Assembly: GCA_964017155.1 (NCBI GenBank)
Contig: OZ024861.1
Coordinates: forward strand, 28,633,733-28,697,732
DNA length: 64,000 nucleotides
Direction: 5' to 3'
Source of the DNA: Oasisia sp. SBJ-2009
Lineage: Eukaryota; Annelida; Polychaeta; Sabellida; Siboglinidae
Numbering within the stretch: position 1 is the stretch's first letter; each line of letters starts with the position of its first letter. The position numbers and the translations under genes were made by a program. Below the pieces are notes generated by a model, which worked only from the letters and a program-made list of their open reading frames with translations, searched no databases and had not been told where the DNA came from. This document shows, in pieces, positions 25,517 through 39,814 of this stretch.

Positions 25517-28303
25517 ATGGGCCTAAACGATCTGGCCATGGAACTTCCCCTGAACACACAAACCGAGAACTCTGATTCAACGCGGTTTTGTGTTCCGAAT
25601 CCAACAGCGGACAAAATACGCAAATGGGATCTGGCTTCCCTAATTAATTTAAATGCCAGATCTTTGAACAGTGAAAAAGTGGACGAATTGCATGTAACTG
25701 TAGCAACAGATGATGTCTCAATTGTATGTGTTAGTGAGACATGGTTTAAAGACTATATGGATTCAAGTAGCCTTACTATGCAAGGATTTTGCTTAGAGAG
25801 AAAAGACAGGGGTCATGGACGAGCCGGTGGTGTAGCTTGCTACATTAGACATGATTTAAAGTATAAGAGGTTGAATGATATGGAGGTTGATGATTTAGAG
25901 GTAATGTGGATTAAGGTTATGCCAAAGAAAACGCCTCGAAAATTTTCATGTATACTGGTGGCATGTTTATATTATACTCCAAACACGGAGTATTTAAAAA
26001 TACGTGATCATTTAATCACCAGCATTGACACTGTAATGCGAAAACACCCAGAATGTGGTGTGATCATAACTGGCGATTTCAACCAGTTGCGGGATAACTT
26101 TATGAAAACCCACTATAGATTTGTCCAAGTAGTTAATGTTGTAACACGTGGACAGGCGATATTAGACAAAATATGGACGAATATGGAGGAGGTATACACC
26201 CCACCTGTTACTATCTCCGAACTGGGGTCATCGGACCATAACATGGTTTTGCTTAAACCTAAAGCGAAAAGCTCAGTTGATACTGGATGCGTGACACGGT
26301 TAACCGTAAGGTGTATGGGGCCAAAAGAAAAAGCCACATTCAATATGGCTTTATCAGCCATTAAATGGGAACCACTATTTAGGCTTGATTCATGTGCAGA
26401 TCAATATTCTTATTACCAAGCGGTTATTAGCAACCTGATGGAAATATGCTTTCCTACTAAAGTTGTTACGAGGCATACGGCTGATAAACCATGGGTTACA
26501 GACTGGTTCAGAGACTTAGTTCGTAAACGACAGCGAGCTCACATGAGTGGTGATATGAATCAAGCAAAAATATTGCGTAATAAGGTCAACCGAGCCGCGT
26601 CGAAACTTAAGTATAATTTTTACCAAACACAAATTGCAGCAATGCATGAATCGGGATCCCACGATTGGTGGAAGCATATGAAAACAATAATGGGACTTAA
26701 AACAAATGGCAATTCATGCATGCAAGGTCTAGCTAACAAAACAACGGATGGTGATTGTGGCTTACTGGCCAATACAATGAATGATTTCTTTGTGTCTGTG
26801 AGTGACCATTTACCTCGGTTAAATAAGAACCACAAGGTGTTCGACGTTAACGAGGAACTGCCGGATCAGTATGTGATAAGCGTATATACTACTTTTAAAG
26901 CTTTGGAGAGTGTTAAAGCCAACAAGGCTACTGGGCCTGACAACATCCCTGCATGGGTGTTAAGAAACTATGCAAATGTTCTCGCCCCTCCATTAACTGC
27001 TATTTTTAACAATTCACTAAGAAAAGGTGTACTCCCTATGGAATGGAAAATGGCCAATGCAATACCGTTGCCAAAAACAAGCCCCCCTGTGTCGATTGAA
27101 AAAGACATTAGACCAATTTCACTAACTCCAATAGCTGCCAAGGTGTTTGAATCAATAATAATGAAATGGGTGGATGAAACAATTGAAGGTGAAATTGATG
27201 CTAAGCAATTTGGAGGAATTAGCGGAACGTCCACAACAGATGTTCTTGTCGAACTGGTTCATATGTGGTATAAGGCGACAGATAAATTGAATTCTTATGT
27301 CAGAGTTGTAATGCTAGACTTTAGCAAAGCGTTTGATCTTATTAATCATCATTTGTTGCTAGATAAGCTACAATCGTATGGGTTGCCCGCACATATTTTA
27401 AGATGGATGGCAACATTTCTATTAGACAGAACTCAACGAGTAAAAATAGGAAATGAATATTCCCATTCTGGTCATCCCAATGGGGGAGTACCGCAAGGGA
27501 CATTGTCTGGACCTAAATGTTTCCTTGTTTACATAAATGATTTAAGAACGACTGTTCCACTATATAAGTATGTAGATGATAGTACGTTATTTGAAATATG
27601 CGACAGAAAGGGTGCATCTGTCATTCAAGAGTCGGTTGATATTGCTGCTAGATGGACAGAAAAGAATGACATGAAAATTAATTCCGAAAAATCAAAAGAA
27701 ATAATCATTAGTTTTGCACAAGATGGCAATTTCAGAAGCACTATCCCGAATATAAAAATTGATGGGAGGGATGTAGCACAAGTTTGCCATGCCAAACTAT
27801 TAGGTGTGACCATTTCTCAGGATCTGACATGGAACAAACACGTAGATACTATTGTGAAAAAAGCTGGTAAACGCTTGTACATGTTATATCAGTTAAAGCG
27901 TGCAGGGATTACACAGAAAGATCTGGTCAGTGTATATGTTAGTGTGGTGAGACCAGTTCTAGAATATGCATGTCCTGTATGGCACACTAACTTGCCCCAA
28001 TATTTGTCTGACAATATTGAAGTTATACAAAAAAGGGCATTAAAATGTATTTTTCCTGGATTGGGTTACGCGGAGATACTAAGACGTGTTAACCTGGATA
28101 CGTTGAATATAAGACGGGAGAGCATTTGTCAAAAATATTTTGATAAAATTAAAGTCGGCACACATAGATTAAATTATCTGCTGCCTGACAAAAGACATAC
28201 CGAGTATAATATTAGACAAGAAAATGTGTACCCGTTACCAGTTACTAGAACGAATAGATTCCGTAACTCCTTTATACCGTGGGCTTTATACAACTGTCAG
28301 TAA
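25517..28303 (+). CDS. LINE ORF2: AP-endonuclease and reverse transcriptase (YVDD type), intact
   Basis: 928 codons without interruption. The endonuclease has LNARSLN near the start, SETWF (about 72), GDFNQ (about 185) and SSDHN (about 239). The RT has RPISLTPIAAK, motif A MLDFSKAFDLINH with its Asp intact (about 600), GGVPQGTLSGPKCFLVYINDL and YVDD (about 684). A thumb region with KLLGVTISQDLTWNKH follows. Length and order fit a complete CR1/L2-group ORF2. ORF2 lies in the same frame as ORF1, separated by TAG GAA before ATG, so expression could use termination-reinitiation or readthrough. The Val in YVDD is a common variant. The protein would nick target DNA and copy the element's RNA; mobility also needs a full 5' end, which this copy lacks. 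Confidence 0.93.
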   Translation: MGLNDLAMELPLNTQTENSDSTRFCVPNPTADKIRKWDLASLINLNARSLNSEKVDELHVTVATDDVSIVCVSETWFKDYMDSSSLTMQGFCLERKDRGHGRAGGVACYIRHDLKYKRLNDMEVDDLEVMWIKVMPKKTPRKFSCILVACLYYTPNTEYLKIRDHLITSIDTVMRKHPECGVIITGDFNQLRDNFMKTHYRFVQVVNVVTRGQAILDKIWTNMEEVYTPPVTISELGSSDHNMVLLKPKAKSSVDTGCVTRLTVRCMGPKEKATFNMALSAIKWEPLFRLDSCADQYSYYQAVISNLMEICFPTKVVTRHTADKPWVTDWFRDLVRKRQRAHMSGDMNQAKILRNKVNRAASKLKYNFYQTQIAAMHESGSHDWWKHMKTIMGLKTNGNSCMQGLANKTTDGDCGLLANTMNDFFVSVSDHLPRLNKNHKVFDVNEELPDQYVISVYTTFKALESVKANKATGPDNIPAWVLRNYANVLAPPLTAIFNNSLRKGVLPMEWKMANAIPLPKTSPPVSIEKDIRPISLTPIAAKVFESIIMKWVDETIEGEIDAKQFGGISGTSTTDVLVELVHMWYKATDKLNSYVRVVMLDFSKAFDLINHHLLLDKLQSYGLPAHILRWMATFLLDRTQRVKIGNEYSHSGHPNGGVPQGTLSGPKCFLVYINDLRTTVPLYKYVDDSTLFEICDRKGASVIQESVDIAARWTEKNDMKINSEKSKEIIISFAQDGNFRSTIPNIKIDGRDVAQVCHAKLLGVTISQDLTWNKHVDTIVKKAGKRLYMLYQLKRAGITQKDLVSVYVSVVRPVLEYACPVWHTNLPQYLSDNIEVIQKRALKCIFPGLGYAEILRRVNLDTLNIRRESICQKYFDKIKVGTHRLNYLLPDKRHTEYNIRQENVYPLPVTRTNRFRNSFIPWALYNCQ

Positions 28304-29828
28304 AAAGGTTATTAGTACGGTATGATTTGCGGTATCAAATGTATTTCTATTGTATTTGTATGATGTTTTGATGAGTCAATTGTAACCTATTGTAATGTCA
28401 ATCCAACTCAGTTGAGTTGCTAATAAAACTTGTGTTATATTGTATAAATCAAATAACTTGATAAAAACAACGCTTCACCCACTGTCGAATGACTGTTCCG
28501 CGTCGCCAATCTTCACATCATCGGGCCTGGTCGGTCAGTAATGCTGCCAGAAGTCGTCGGCCATTTGTCGCTGTATCTTCACCGGGCTCAGACACCTGAG
28601 AAAAAACAATAAAAGAGCGTTACAGTGTGCACGGTGTCTAACAAAATTGAAAGCAGCAGGCTCAATTCTTACATATGCCCACATTCCTTCACCCCACTGG
28701 CGTCAAAGACGCAAATACCACCGCGATGCGGTCGAGATTACACTAAAGAAACCTGCATCTGTCGCCAGCATTCGGCTGCGCGGCACAGTAATGGCGGCAA
28801 ACCGGAAGACGCGCCACAACAATACCGTGACGTCACGACAATACGGCAGACGCGCCATTTTCGTTCCTGGCGACGTCAGATTTCAAGATGGCGACGCCTT
28901 TGATCTAAGCAAACTGGGGGGGGGGGCGCTTTCTTCCACTTTTACTTCGTTCTTTCAATGTTTTACTTGCGCTAGCCTATTTCGCAATAAGGTACACACA
29001 TAGGACTACAGTTGTATTATGGTACAACGGCCTTTGCGACATTCGGGTACTTTTTATGCACGATGCAAGTCAATGTGCGTGGCGTATAACACCGATTAGA
29101 TTCAACAATGTCAGACTCTCTCCGTTGATTTTTAGACCAAAGATATCAGGCCTGCTGCGTCCGCGCGTATTAAAACCACTACACTACCCTACCCGCGCCT
29201 CTCGTAATGAAGTTTCAAACGTTGGAGCAATTGAGGTTGGCTTGCATTCTACGCAAGTGCCTAATTCATGTCGGAAATGGAACAGAATATTCATATTCTT
29301 GTTCTCATTCACAGTACACTGTATATGGTGCATACCAATCTTCGATTAGTTGTCTCAATGTCTCAAGCAGCTTTCCACCTATGCCTAGGCAAATAGATGT
29401 TTGGACAGTATCTAATTTAACATTCGTACTGCTGAGCTTCAAACTACTACACTCAACGACAGAAGTTCCCTTCATTGTGTTCGCAATCTACTCTCTGCGA
29501 TCTGGAACCCTAAAACGTGTTAACGGCGACGCCACGAGGGATGTATGCAGGCTGCGCAAAGATGTATCGGAAGCATTATATGCCATTCCATGCGATAAAA
29601 GACGTTCGTTCGCATACAGGCTAGATTTACTCTGTAGTGTAATACTCTTTGTAGGGTGTACAATGTGTGTAGCTAGCTCAACATCAATGATTACATGATG
29701 CGACCATTGCATTGCCTGTTAGTTGCTTTGTGGTTTCGTTTTTATATTGAACTTGCGACATGACATGTCTGCTCTTTGGTTTCAGGTCTTCCTATTTGAG
29801 TCCGAAGTGTGAGTGACACAGACCCTCT

Positions 29829-32084
29829 GAGAATGCGCCGAGCGAGTAGTGATGAAGCCCACGCATGTCTAGTATATAATTTCGTAGTTGTCTGGGTAGT
29901 TTGGAACAACCTTTGTTTTATCGTGTGCCTCTTCGCCTTCACTGTTATGTCTAGCTTTTGGCGTTACCTGTTTGTCGGCATAGCGCTCACGACATGGCCA
30001 AAGAGCTGGCCTGTTGGCACTGATCACTGTAGCATATGCTATTGTTTCCAAGGCAATGTATCAACATATGCATTCGATCTCCGTCACTACCTAGATACAA
30101 ATCTGCGTGCCGAGAAATGTGTGACTGCAATACATATTGGTCTCAAAACATCGAATGATCTCTACACTTGTCTCAGAAGGAACACATGCCAAATGCGTAC
30201 CCTTCAGTTACAATAATGCAATGAATGAGGCACTTGTGTAGGTTGCCTTTGCATGCTGTTTCCTAAGTATGCTGTATCCAGTCGAGATGAATGCGTTTTG
30301 CTGGGTGTCATGACGGTCAAAGAATCATCTACTCAACTGTATTGAGTGGGTGTATGTGTACATGCGAGAATGTGTGTGGCATTCGCCGCGCCAATGGTGC
30401 TTATGCATATCAATGTTACGATACTTTCCGCAGTGCGATCTCGGCCTCTTACACAAGTTTCGTTTCATATGCATTATTTTGCATCATATTTTGACATTAC
30501 GTATCTTGATATACATCATATAGCGTGCAAGATAGCTCGATCAATCGTCTGAGTAAAACGTTTCGATTGTGAGAACTGCATCATCAAAACTAATGTCCAC
30601 TCGCACTAGCTGTGATACATATATCGATGTCATGCTATCGTTGATTTGATTCTTCCAGTGATCGGCCTACATTATCATCTACCTCAACATATTGTATAAA
30701 TCAAATAACTTGATAAAAACAACGCTTCACCCACTGTCGAATGACTGTTCCGCGTCGCCAATCTTCACATCATCGGGCCTGGTCGGTCAGTAATGCTGCC
30801 AGAAGTCGTCGGCCATGTGTCGCTGTATCTTCACCGGGCTCAGACACCTGAGAAAAAACAATAAAAGAGCGTTACAGTGTGCACGGTGTCTAACAAAATT
30901 TAAAGCAGCAGGCTCAATTCTTACATATGCCCACATTCCTTCACCCCACTGGCGTCAAAGACGCAAATCCCACAGCGATGCGGTCGAGATTACACTAAAG
31001 AAACTGGCATCTGTCGCCAGCATTCGCCTGCGCGGCACAGTAATGGCGGCAAACCGGAAGACGCGCCACAACAATACCGTGACGTCACGACAATACGGCA
31101 GACGCGCCATTTTCGTTCCTGGCGACGTCAGATTTCAAGATGGCGACACCTTTGATCTAAGCAAACTGGGGGGGGGGGGGGGCGCTTTCTTCCACTTTTA
31201 CTTCGTTCTTTCAATGTTTTACTTGCACTAGCCTATTTCGCAATAAGGTACACACATAGGACTACAGTTGTATTATGGTACAACGGCCTTTGCGACATTC
31301 GGGTACTTTTTATGCACGATGCAAGTCAATGTGCGTGGCGTATAACACCGATTAGATTCAACAATGTCAGACTCTCTCCGTTGATTTTTAGACCAAAGAT
31401 ATCAGGCCTGCTGCGTCCGCGCGTATTAAAATCACTACACTACCCTACCCGCGCCTCTCGTAATGAAGTTTCAAACGGTGGAGCAATTGAGGTTGGCTTG
31501 CATTCTACGCAAGTGCCTAATTCATGTCGGAAATGGAACAGAATATTCATATTCTTGTTCTCATTCACAGTACACTGTATATGGTGCATACCACTCTTCG
31601 ATTAGTTGTCTCAATGTCTCAAGCAGCTTTCCACCTATGCCTAGGCAAATAGATGTTTGGACAGTATCTAATTTAACATTCGTACTGCTGAGCTTCAAAC
31701 TACTACACTCAACGACAGAAGTTCCATTCATTGTGTTCGCAATCTACTCTCTGCGATCTGGAACTCTAAAACGTGTTAACGGCGACGCCACGAGGGATGT
31801 ATGCAGGCTGCGCAAAGATGTATCGGAAGCATTATATGCCATTCCATGCGATAAAAGACGTTCGTTCGCATACAGGCTAGATTTACTCTGTAGTGTAATA
31901 CTCTTTGTAGGGTGTACAATGTGTGTAGCTAGCTCAACATCAATGATTACATGATGCGACCATTGCATTGCCTGTTAGTTGCTTTGTGGTTTCGTTTTCA
32001 TATTGAACTTGCGACATGACATGTCTGCTCTTTGGTTTCAGGTCTTCCTATTTGAGTCCGAAGTGTGAGCGACACAGACCCTCT
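29829..32084 (+). repeat. Satellite unit U7
   Basis: 2,256 bp, the extra bases being in the poly-G tract. Shares GGCGACACC (about 31143), CCCACAGCGATGCGG and TTGCACTAGCC variants with U8, so the last two units form a closer pair. Confidence 0.93.
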
Positions 32085-34215
32085 GAGAATGCGACGAGCG
32101 AGTAGTGATGAAGCCCACGCATGTCTAGTATATAATTTCGTAGTTGTCTGGGTAGTTTGGAACAACCTTTGTTTTATCGTGTGCCTCTTCGCCTTCACTG
32201 TTATGTCTAGCTTTTGGCGTTACCTGTTTGTCGGCATAGCGCTCACGACATGGCCAAAGAGCTGGCCTGTTGGCACTGATCACTGTAGCATATGCTATTG
32301 TTTCCAAGGCAATGTATCAACATATGCATTCGATCTCCGTCACTACCTAGATACAAATCTGCGTGCCGAGAAATGTGTGACTGCAATACATATTGGTCTC
32401 AAAACATCGAATGATCTCTACACTTGTCTCAGAAGGAACACATGCCAAATGCGTACCCTTCAGTTACACTATTGCAATGAATGAGGCACTTGTGTAGGTT
32501 GCCTTTGCATGCTGATTCCTAAGTATGCTGTATCCAGTCGAGATGAATGCGTTTTGCTGGGTGTCATGACGGTCAAAGAATCATCTACTCAACTGTATTG
32601 AGTGGGTGTATGTGTACATGCGAGAATGTGTGTGGCATTCGCCGCGCCAATGGTGCTTATGCATATCAATGTTACGATACTTTCCGCGGTGCGATCTCGG
32701 CCTCTTACACAAGTTTCGTTTCATATGCATTATTTTGCATCATATTTTGACATTACGTATCTTGATATACATCATATAGCGTGCAAGATAGCTCGATCAA
32801 TCGTCTGAGTAAAACGTTTCGATTGTGAGAACTGCAACATCAAAACTAATGTCCACTCGCACTAGCTGTGATACATATATCGATGTCATGCTATCGTTGA
32901 TTTGATTCTTCCAGTGATCGGCCTACATTATCATCTACCTCAACATATTGTATAAATCAAATAACTTGATAAAAACAACGCTTCACCCACTGTCGAATGA
33001 CTGTTCCGCGTCGCCAATCTTCACATCATCGGGCCTGGTCGGTCAGTAATGCTGCCAGAAGTCGTCGGCCATTTGTCGCTGTATCTTCACCGGGCTCAGA
33101 CACCTGAGAAAAAAACAATAAAAGAGCGTTACAGTGTGCACGGTGTCTAACAAAATTGAAAGCAGCAGGCTCAATTCTTACATATGCCCACATTCCTTCA
33201 CCCCACTGGCGTCAAAGACGCAAATCCCACAGCGATGCGGTCGAGATTACACTAAAGAAACTGGCATCTGTCGCCAGCATTCGGCTGCGCGGCACAGTAA
33301 TGGCGGCAAACCGGAAGACGCGCCACAACAATACCGTGACGTCACGACAATACGGCAGACGCGCCATTTTCGTTCCTGGCGACGTCAGATTTCAAGATGG
33401 CGACACCTTTGATCTAAGCAAACTGTGGGGGGGGGGGGGCGCTTTCTTCCACTTTTACTTCGTTCTTTCAATGTTTTACTTGCACTAGCCTATTTCGCAA
33501 TAAGGTACACACATAGGACTACAGTTGTATTATGGTACAACGGCCTTTGCGACATTCGGGTACTTTTTATGCACGATGCAAGTCAATGTGCGTGGCGTAT
33601 AACACCGATTAGATTCAACAATGTCAGACTCTCTCCGTTGATTTTTAGACCAAAGATATCAGGCCTGCTGCGTCCGCGCGTATTAAAACCACTACACTAC
33701 CCTACCCGCGCCTCTCGTAATGAAGTTTCAAACGTTGGAGCAATTGAGGTTGGCTTGCATTCTACGCAAGTGCCTAATTCATGTCGGAAATTGAACAGAA
33801 TATTCATATTCTTGTTCTCATTCACAGTACACTGTATATGGTGCATACCACTCTTCCATTAGTTGTCTCAATGTCTCAAGCAGCTTTCCACCTATGCCTA
33901 GGCAAATAGATGTTTGGACAGTATATAATTTAACATTCGTACTGCTGAGCTTCAAACTACTGCACTCAACGACAGAAGTTCCCTTCATTGTGTTCGCAAT
34001 CTACTCTCTGCGATCTGGAACTCTAAAACGTGTTAACGGCGACGCCACGAGGGATGTATGCAGGCTGCGCAAAGATGTATCGGAAGCATTATATGCCATT
34101 CCATGCGATAAAAGACGTTCGTTCGCATACAGGCTATAGATTTACTCTGAAGTGTAATACTCTTTGTAGGGTGTACAATGTGTGTAGCTAGCTCAACATC
34201 AATGATTACATGATT
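32085..34215 (+). repeat. Satellite unit U8, truncated right-end unit
   Basis: The last unit is cut about 120 bp before its end, at TACATGAT. It has more private changes near the right edge (for example GGCTATAGATTT near 34133). Higher divergence at the array border is typical of units that are poorly homogenised. Confidence 0.93.
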
Positions 34216-36849
<2,634 letters not shown>

Positions 36850-39357
36850 GAAGATGTAAAATAACATGAATATTTACACTTGTACTCGGAAAGGTTTATT
36901 GATGCGGTCACACACTTGGCAACGTCCTTTACTGATGGGAAATATTAAAACAAATTGAATTACTAAGATTGTGGGGAACATGAAAACCATACTTGGCAGC
37001 TAGTTTCCACTACACATGTCTTAATTATAAACCTTTCCCACAAACGGAAACAAATATCAGACAGTAGTATTGACTACTTTTGTTATACCTACAATAAAAA
37101 AGAATCACAACATTCAGTTGATGGGTGTGATTTATAGAGCCTAGCAATAGATAGAATCACTCAACAGTATTTTACTATGATCTAGTTTGTAGCTACATGG
37201 GTAAGCTTTTAAGCAGTGTCAGGAAGAACCCCACCACTGGAACCCTGTTTGCCTTTTCTTTCTCCATCTCAATTCGAAGATGAAGCTTCAATTATTCAGT
37301 GCCAGAAAACATGAGCTTCCATGGTTGCCAAGTAATTTTGGAGAGTCTAAAATATTTCTGACGAACAATAATATTCTGTAACATCCCCAGAATCCAGGCA
37401 GTGTCTGCCGCCAGCTCCGACCTATAATATAGACCCTAACGGGTACAACAAGTAGCACCTTTTTCTGATCAATTGGTTTAACAGGCATGTTCACCAGGTG
37501 GCAACATGTCGTGACCTGCAACTTGTGGCATTGTGATCTTAAAATGATCTTCACGATCATGGACACAACAAGAGAAGAGATAGTTACTCTATGGCCATAT
37601 AATCTGGCCTATTTTGTAGATCTATTTATATGGGTCACTGATGCCATTCCATTTAGTATCACGTTTTACCGATGTACATGTTACAAATGGTACGTGTTTC
37701 TGAACCCATGGACAGTTTTCATAAATATTGTCCAAAGATTTCATTCATATTTAACTGAAACATTGTCCCAGTGCCTGTGCTTACCTCTAATGTACTTAGG
37801 TCCCATTATTAGTTTCTTATTATGATTTATAGTGCAAGAGAAAAAAACATGTAATTCTGTTATTGTAATTCCGTTACCAAAATGTAATTACGTTACCATG
37901 ATTCTCACAAGATGAGGAAAGACACACATAAAATGTGTAATCTCACATATTCGTGGGTGTATCTAATTTCAAGTAACTATTAATTTTGATCACTTGTTGT
38001 CTCAAGAAAACTTTATGTACTTTTTCAGTAACGGAATTACATAATAAATATATGAAAATGTGTGACTATCCAGATCAAAATATGGCTTATGCAGTACAAG
38101 TTGCTTTCTGAATATTTAATACATACAGTATGAACTTTGAAAATCTGTAAAACAAAGGTAAATTAGTTAAGAGTTAATGGTAAGATGGGAGGGGTTTCTG
38201 TTGGCCCTTGTTTTTCCATTAGTCTGATTGCTAAGAATTCACTCCATTAGAAACGCGATTAAAAACAATTGTGAACAGACTGCACCATTTTTTACTTGAG
38301 TCTGAAGTTTTACATCAGTGGTACAAATTTTACACTGTTTCAATAAGATTAAATTTTTAGCAGTCAGGGCTCTCCAATATGGAATTGCCCAGTGCCATTG
38401 TCATTATAGTAATCCATCGGCATCACACTTACTGTTGATAGCAATTTATATAGATTGTACGATTTTTACAAGAATACTGTGGTATGTATTGTTATATTAT
38501 GTGGTAAATTAAAATAGTGTAGTTTGAAAGAACAAATTGTGACTTGGGAAAAGTAAACTTTGTACACTAAATTTACGCCATTTTGAATTTCAGCCATGGC
38601 TTTTAGACTCGTGGGCAAAATATGAATGCATCTAGGAACAATTCTAAGCCCTATTCAACCCATAAAAAACAATGGAGATAATGGTATAAAAACGGCAATA
38701 TATTTACTGTCGCACAACGTGACTATTGTGTTCGTGTCTTATTTAATCGATACACATGTGGTTGATAAATTATTTAGTGAGTATCGAAATTCGCACGGTT
38801 CCATCCCATATTATCACCCACAGGCTTCACTCTGTTCCCTGTTGTAATTTGGACTGCTAATAGTTACTTCAGTTTACCTCTATTATATTCTATAATATAT
38901 TAACTGTAGATAGAACACACACAATGTCATGTTGTTTGAGTTCAACACTTCAAGTTTTCATTTTAAGAATCTAGGCCTGTAACTGTAAGATTGAAAACTA
39001 CCGATCATTTTCTTCAATAATTATAGCGACTATCAGGCAGTAATTTAATTACATTGCCGCAATTATTATTTAGCGCAATTATTTCACTGACAAGTTACTA
39101 TTTACACGTATTGGTAATTATATATTCTGTTTTCATTACATAAATTTTGTACGCAATGTATGAAGTAATGTAATGTATGAGTGCGTGCGAGGTGAGATCA
39201 GCTTCGAGAACGTCGATGGGATGCTTGAGAGTGACGACCTCACCGAGTACAGTCTTCCGAGTCACCATCGATGAGCATGTCACAGCCTCAACATTGACAT
39301 GTTGAATCTGTGAATCTGTGAATCTGCTCCTGCTTACAAGAGGGTTTCCGGGCAGCA
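36850..39357. other. Unassigned 2.5-kb stretch, AT-rich
   Basis: No gene or mobile element is recognised. Several open frames of 60-112 codons exist (for example 37487-37825) but they lack family motifs and have no supporting splice or promoter pattern. A few copies of ACGGAATTACA or ACGTTACC-like phrases at 37860-38045 are the only internal repetition noted. It may be single-copy intergenic DNA. Confidence 0.4.
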
Positions 39358-39566
39358 TTCAGTGCAGAAGTCTGTGGGGCAAGATGGGCCACTCATCGCT
39401 AGCGGCCGAGGCAGTGGAGGATGTGTGTGGCCTGATGCTCCTGCGGCCCAACCAGACATGGTGGAACTTCGTGTTCCTCCCAGTCGAGAGGGTGGTCTGG
39501 ATAAGGAAGGAGAAGGGGGAGGATGCAAGCACTGCACTCTCTATGCAACAAGCTTGGCTTGCCAAA
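39358..39566 (+). pseudogene. hAT transposase fragment (RPNQTxWN block)
   Basis: The translation LWGKMGHSSLAAEAVEDVCG ... LRPNQTWWNFVFLPVERVVWIRKEKGEDA parallels the better preserved hAT exon at 57350-57520, which reads LWNKSAKSVLAAEAVVNHCG ... VRPNQTRWNSVYMAVDRLVRISSEKREDA. The conserved TRWN is changed to TWWN. A GTAAGT follows at 39567-39572 and could be the original exon end. Only this one block of a hAT transposase is present, so it is a relic. Confidence 0.75.
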
Positions 39567-39630
39567 GTAAGTTGCTGTAAAGTTAATGTTTTCTTCCAAC
39601 GAAATACTCGGAGATAGTTCTATTATATTA

Positions 39631-39814
39631 GCATGATTTGTTTTCAGTCTTGTCACCACATAATTCCATGAATGAACATTTCACTGGTAGGTTTCCAGCT
39701 GATTCTGATCACATATAAATGAGCATGATTTGTTTTCAGTCTTGTCACCACATAATTCCATGAATGATCTGTACAGTCGTGTGTTTTCAGCTGATTCTGA
39801 TAGAAACAGTTGTG
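39631..39814. repeat. 92-bp direct tandem duplication
   Basis: GCATGATTTGTTTTCAGTCT starts at 39631 and again at 39723. The two copies share the TTGTCACCACATAATTCCATGAATGA segment and, after a diverged middle, GCTGATTCTGAT. The second copy runs into the start of the His-Me finger ORF, so the ORF's first codons come from the duplicated sequence. Confidence 0.85.

Larger units (their letters stand above)
24810..28436 (+). mobile_element. 5'-truncated CR1/L2-group LINE inserted in the satellite, ATATTG target-site duplication
   Basis: The satellite reads into CAACATATTG at 24809, and the same ATATTG returns at 28437-28442 followed by TATAAATC, the expected satellite continuation. This defines a 3,627-bp insertion with a perfect 6-bp duplication. 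The 3' end has AATAAA (28422-28427) and stops about nine bases later with no poly-A or microsatellite tail. Both ORFs are open, so this is a young copy. Confidence 0.95.
23944..29828 (+). repeat. Satellite unit U6, split by a LINE at 24810-28436
   Basis: The left part is C-like (CCAATGGTGCTTATGCATATC near 24506). The right part after the LINE carries the B-type CAAATACCACCGCG variant (about 28714), so this unit is a mosaic. Removing the LINE and one copy of the 6-bp target duplication leaves 2,252 bp. Confidence 0.93.
4532..34215. repeat. Tandem array of a 2,252-bp satellite-like unit, about 10 copies, with two LINE insertions
   Basis: Using the phrase GAGAATGCG as the unit origin, units start at 10427, 12679, 14931, 17183, 19434, 21686, 23944, 29829 and 32085. 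Unit lengths are 2,252, 2,252, 2,252, 2,251, 2,252, 2,258, 2,252 (after removing the LINE and its duplicated target), 2,256 and a final partial of about 2,131. A further partial unit lies left of the first LINE (4532-6697). Units differ by occasional single-base changes and by the length of a poly-G tract. The array ends abruptly at TACATGAT, 34215, then unrelated sequence. Two 5'-truncated LINEs interrupt it at 6698-10426 and 24810-28436. Confidence 0.97.

Noticed and set aside
4532..34215. CRISPR array or rDNA/5S/histone repeat
   Set aside because: The unit is 2.25 kb with no spacers, and I see no rRNA, 5S, snRNA or histone sequence in it.
37487..37825. 112-codon ORF with hydrophobic stretches
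   Set aside because: No family motifs, no splice or promoter context, AT-rich surroundings; likely chance.
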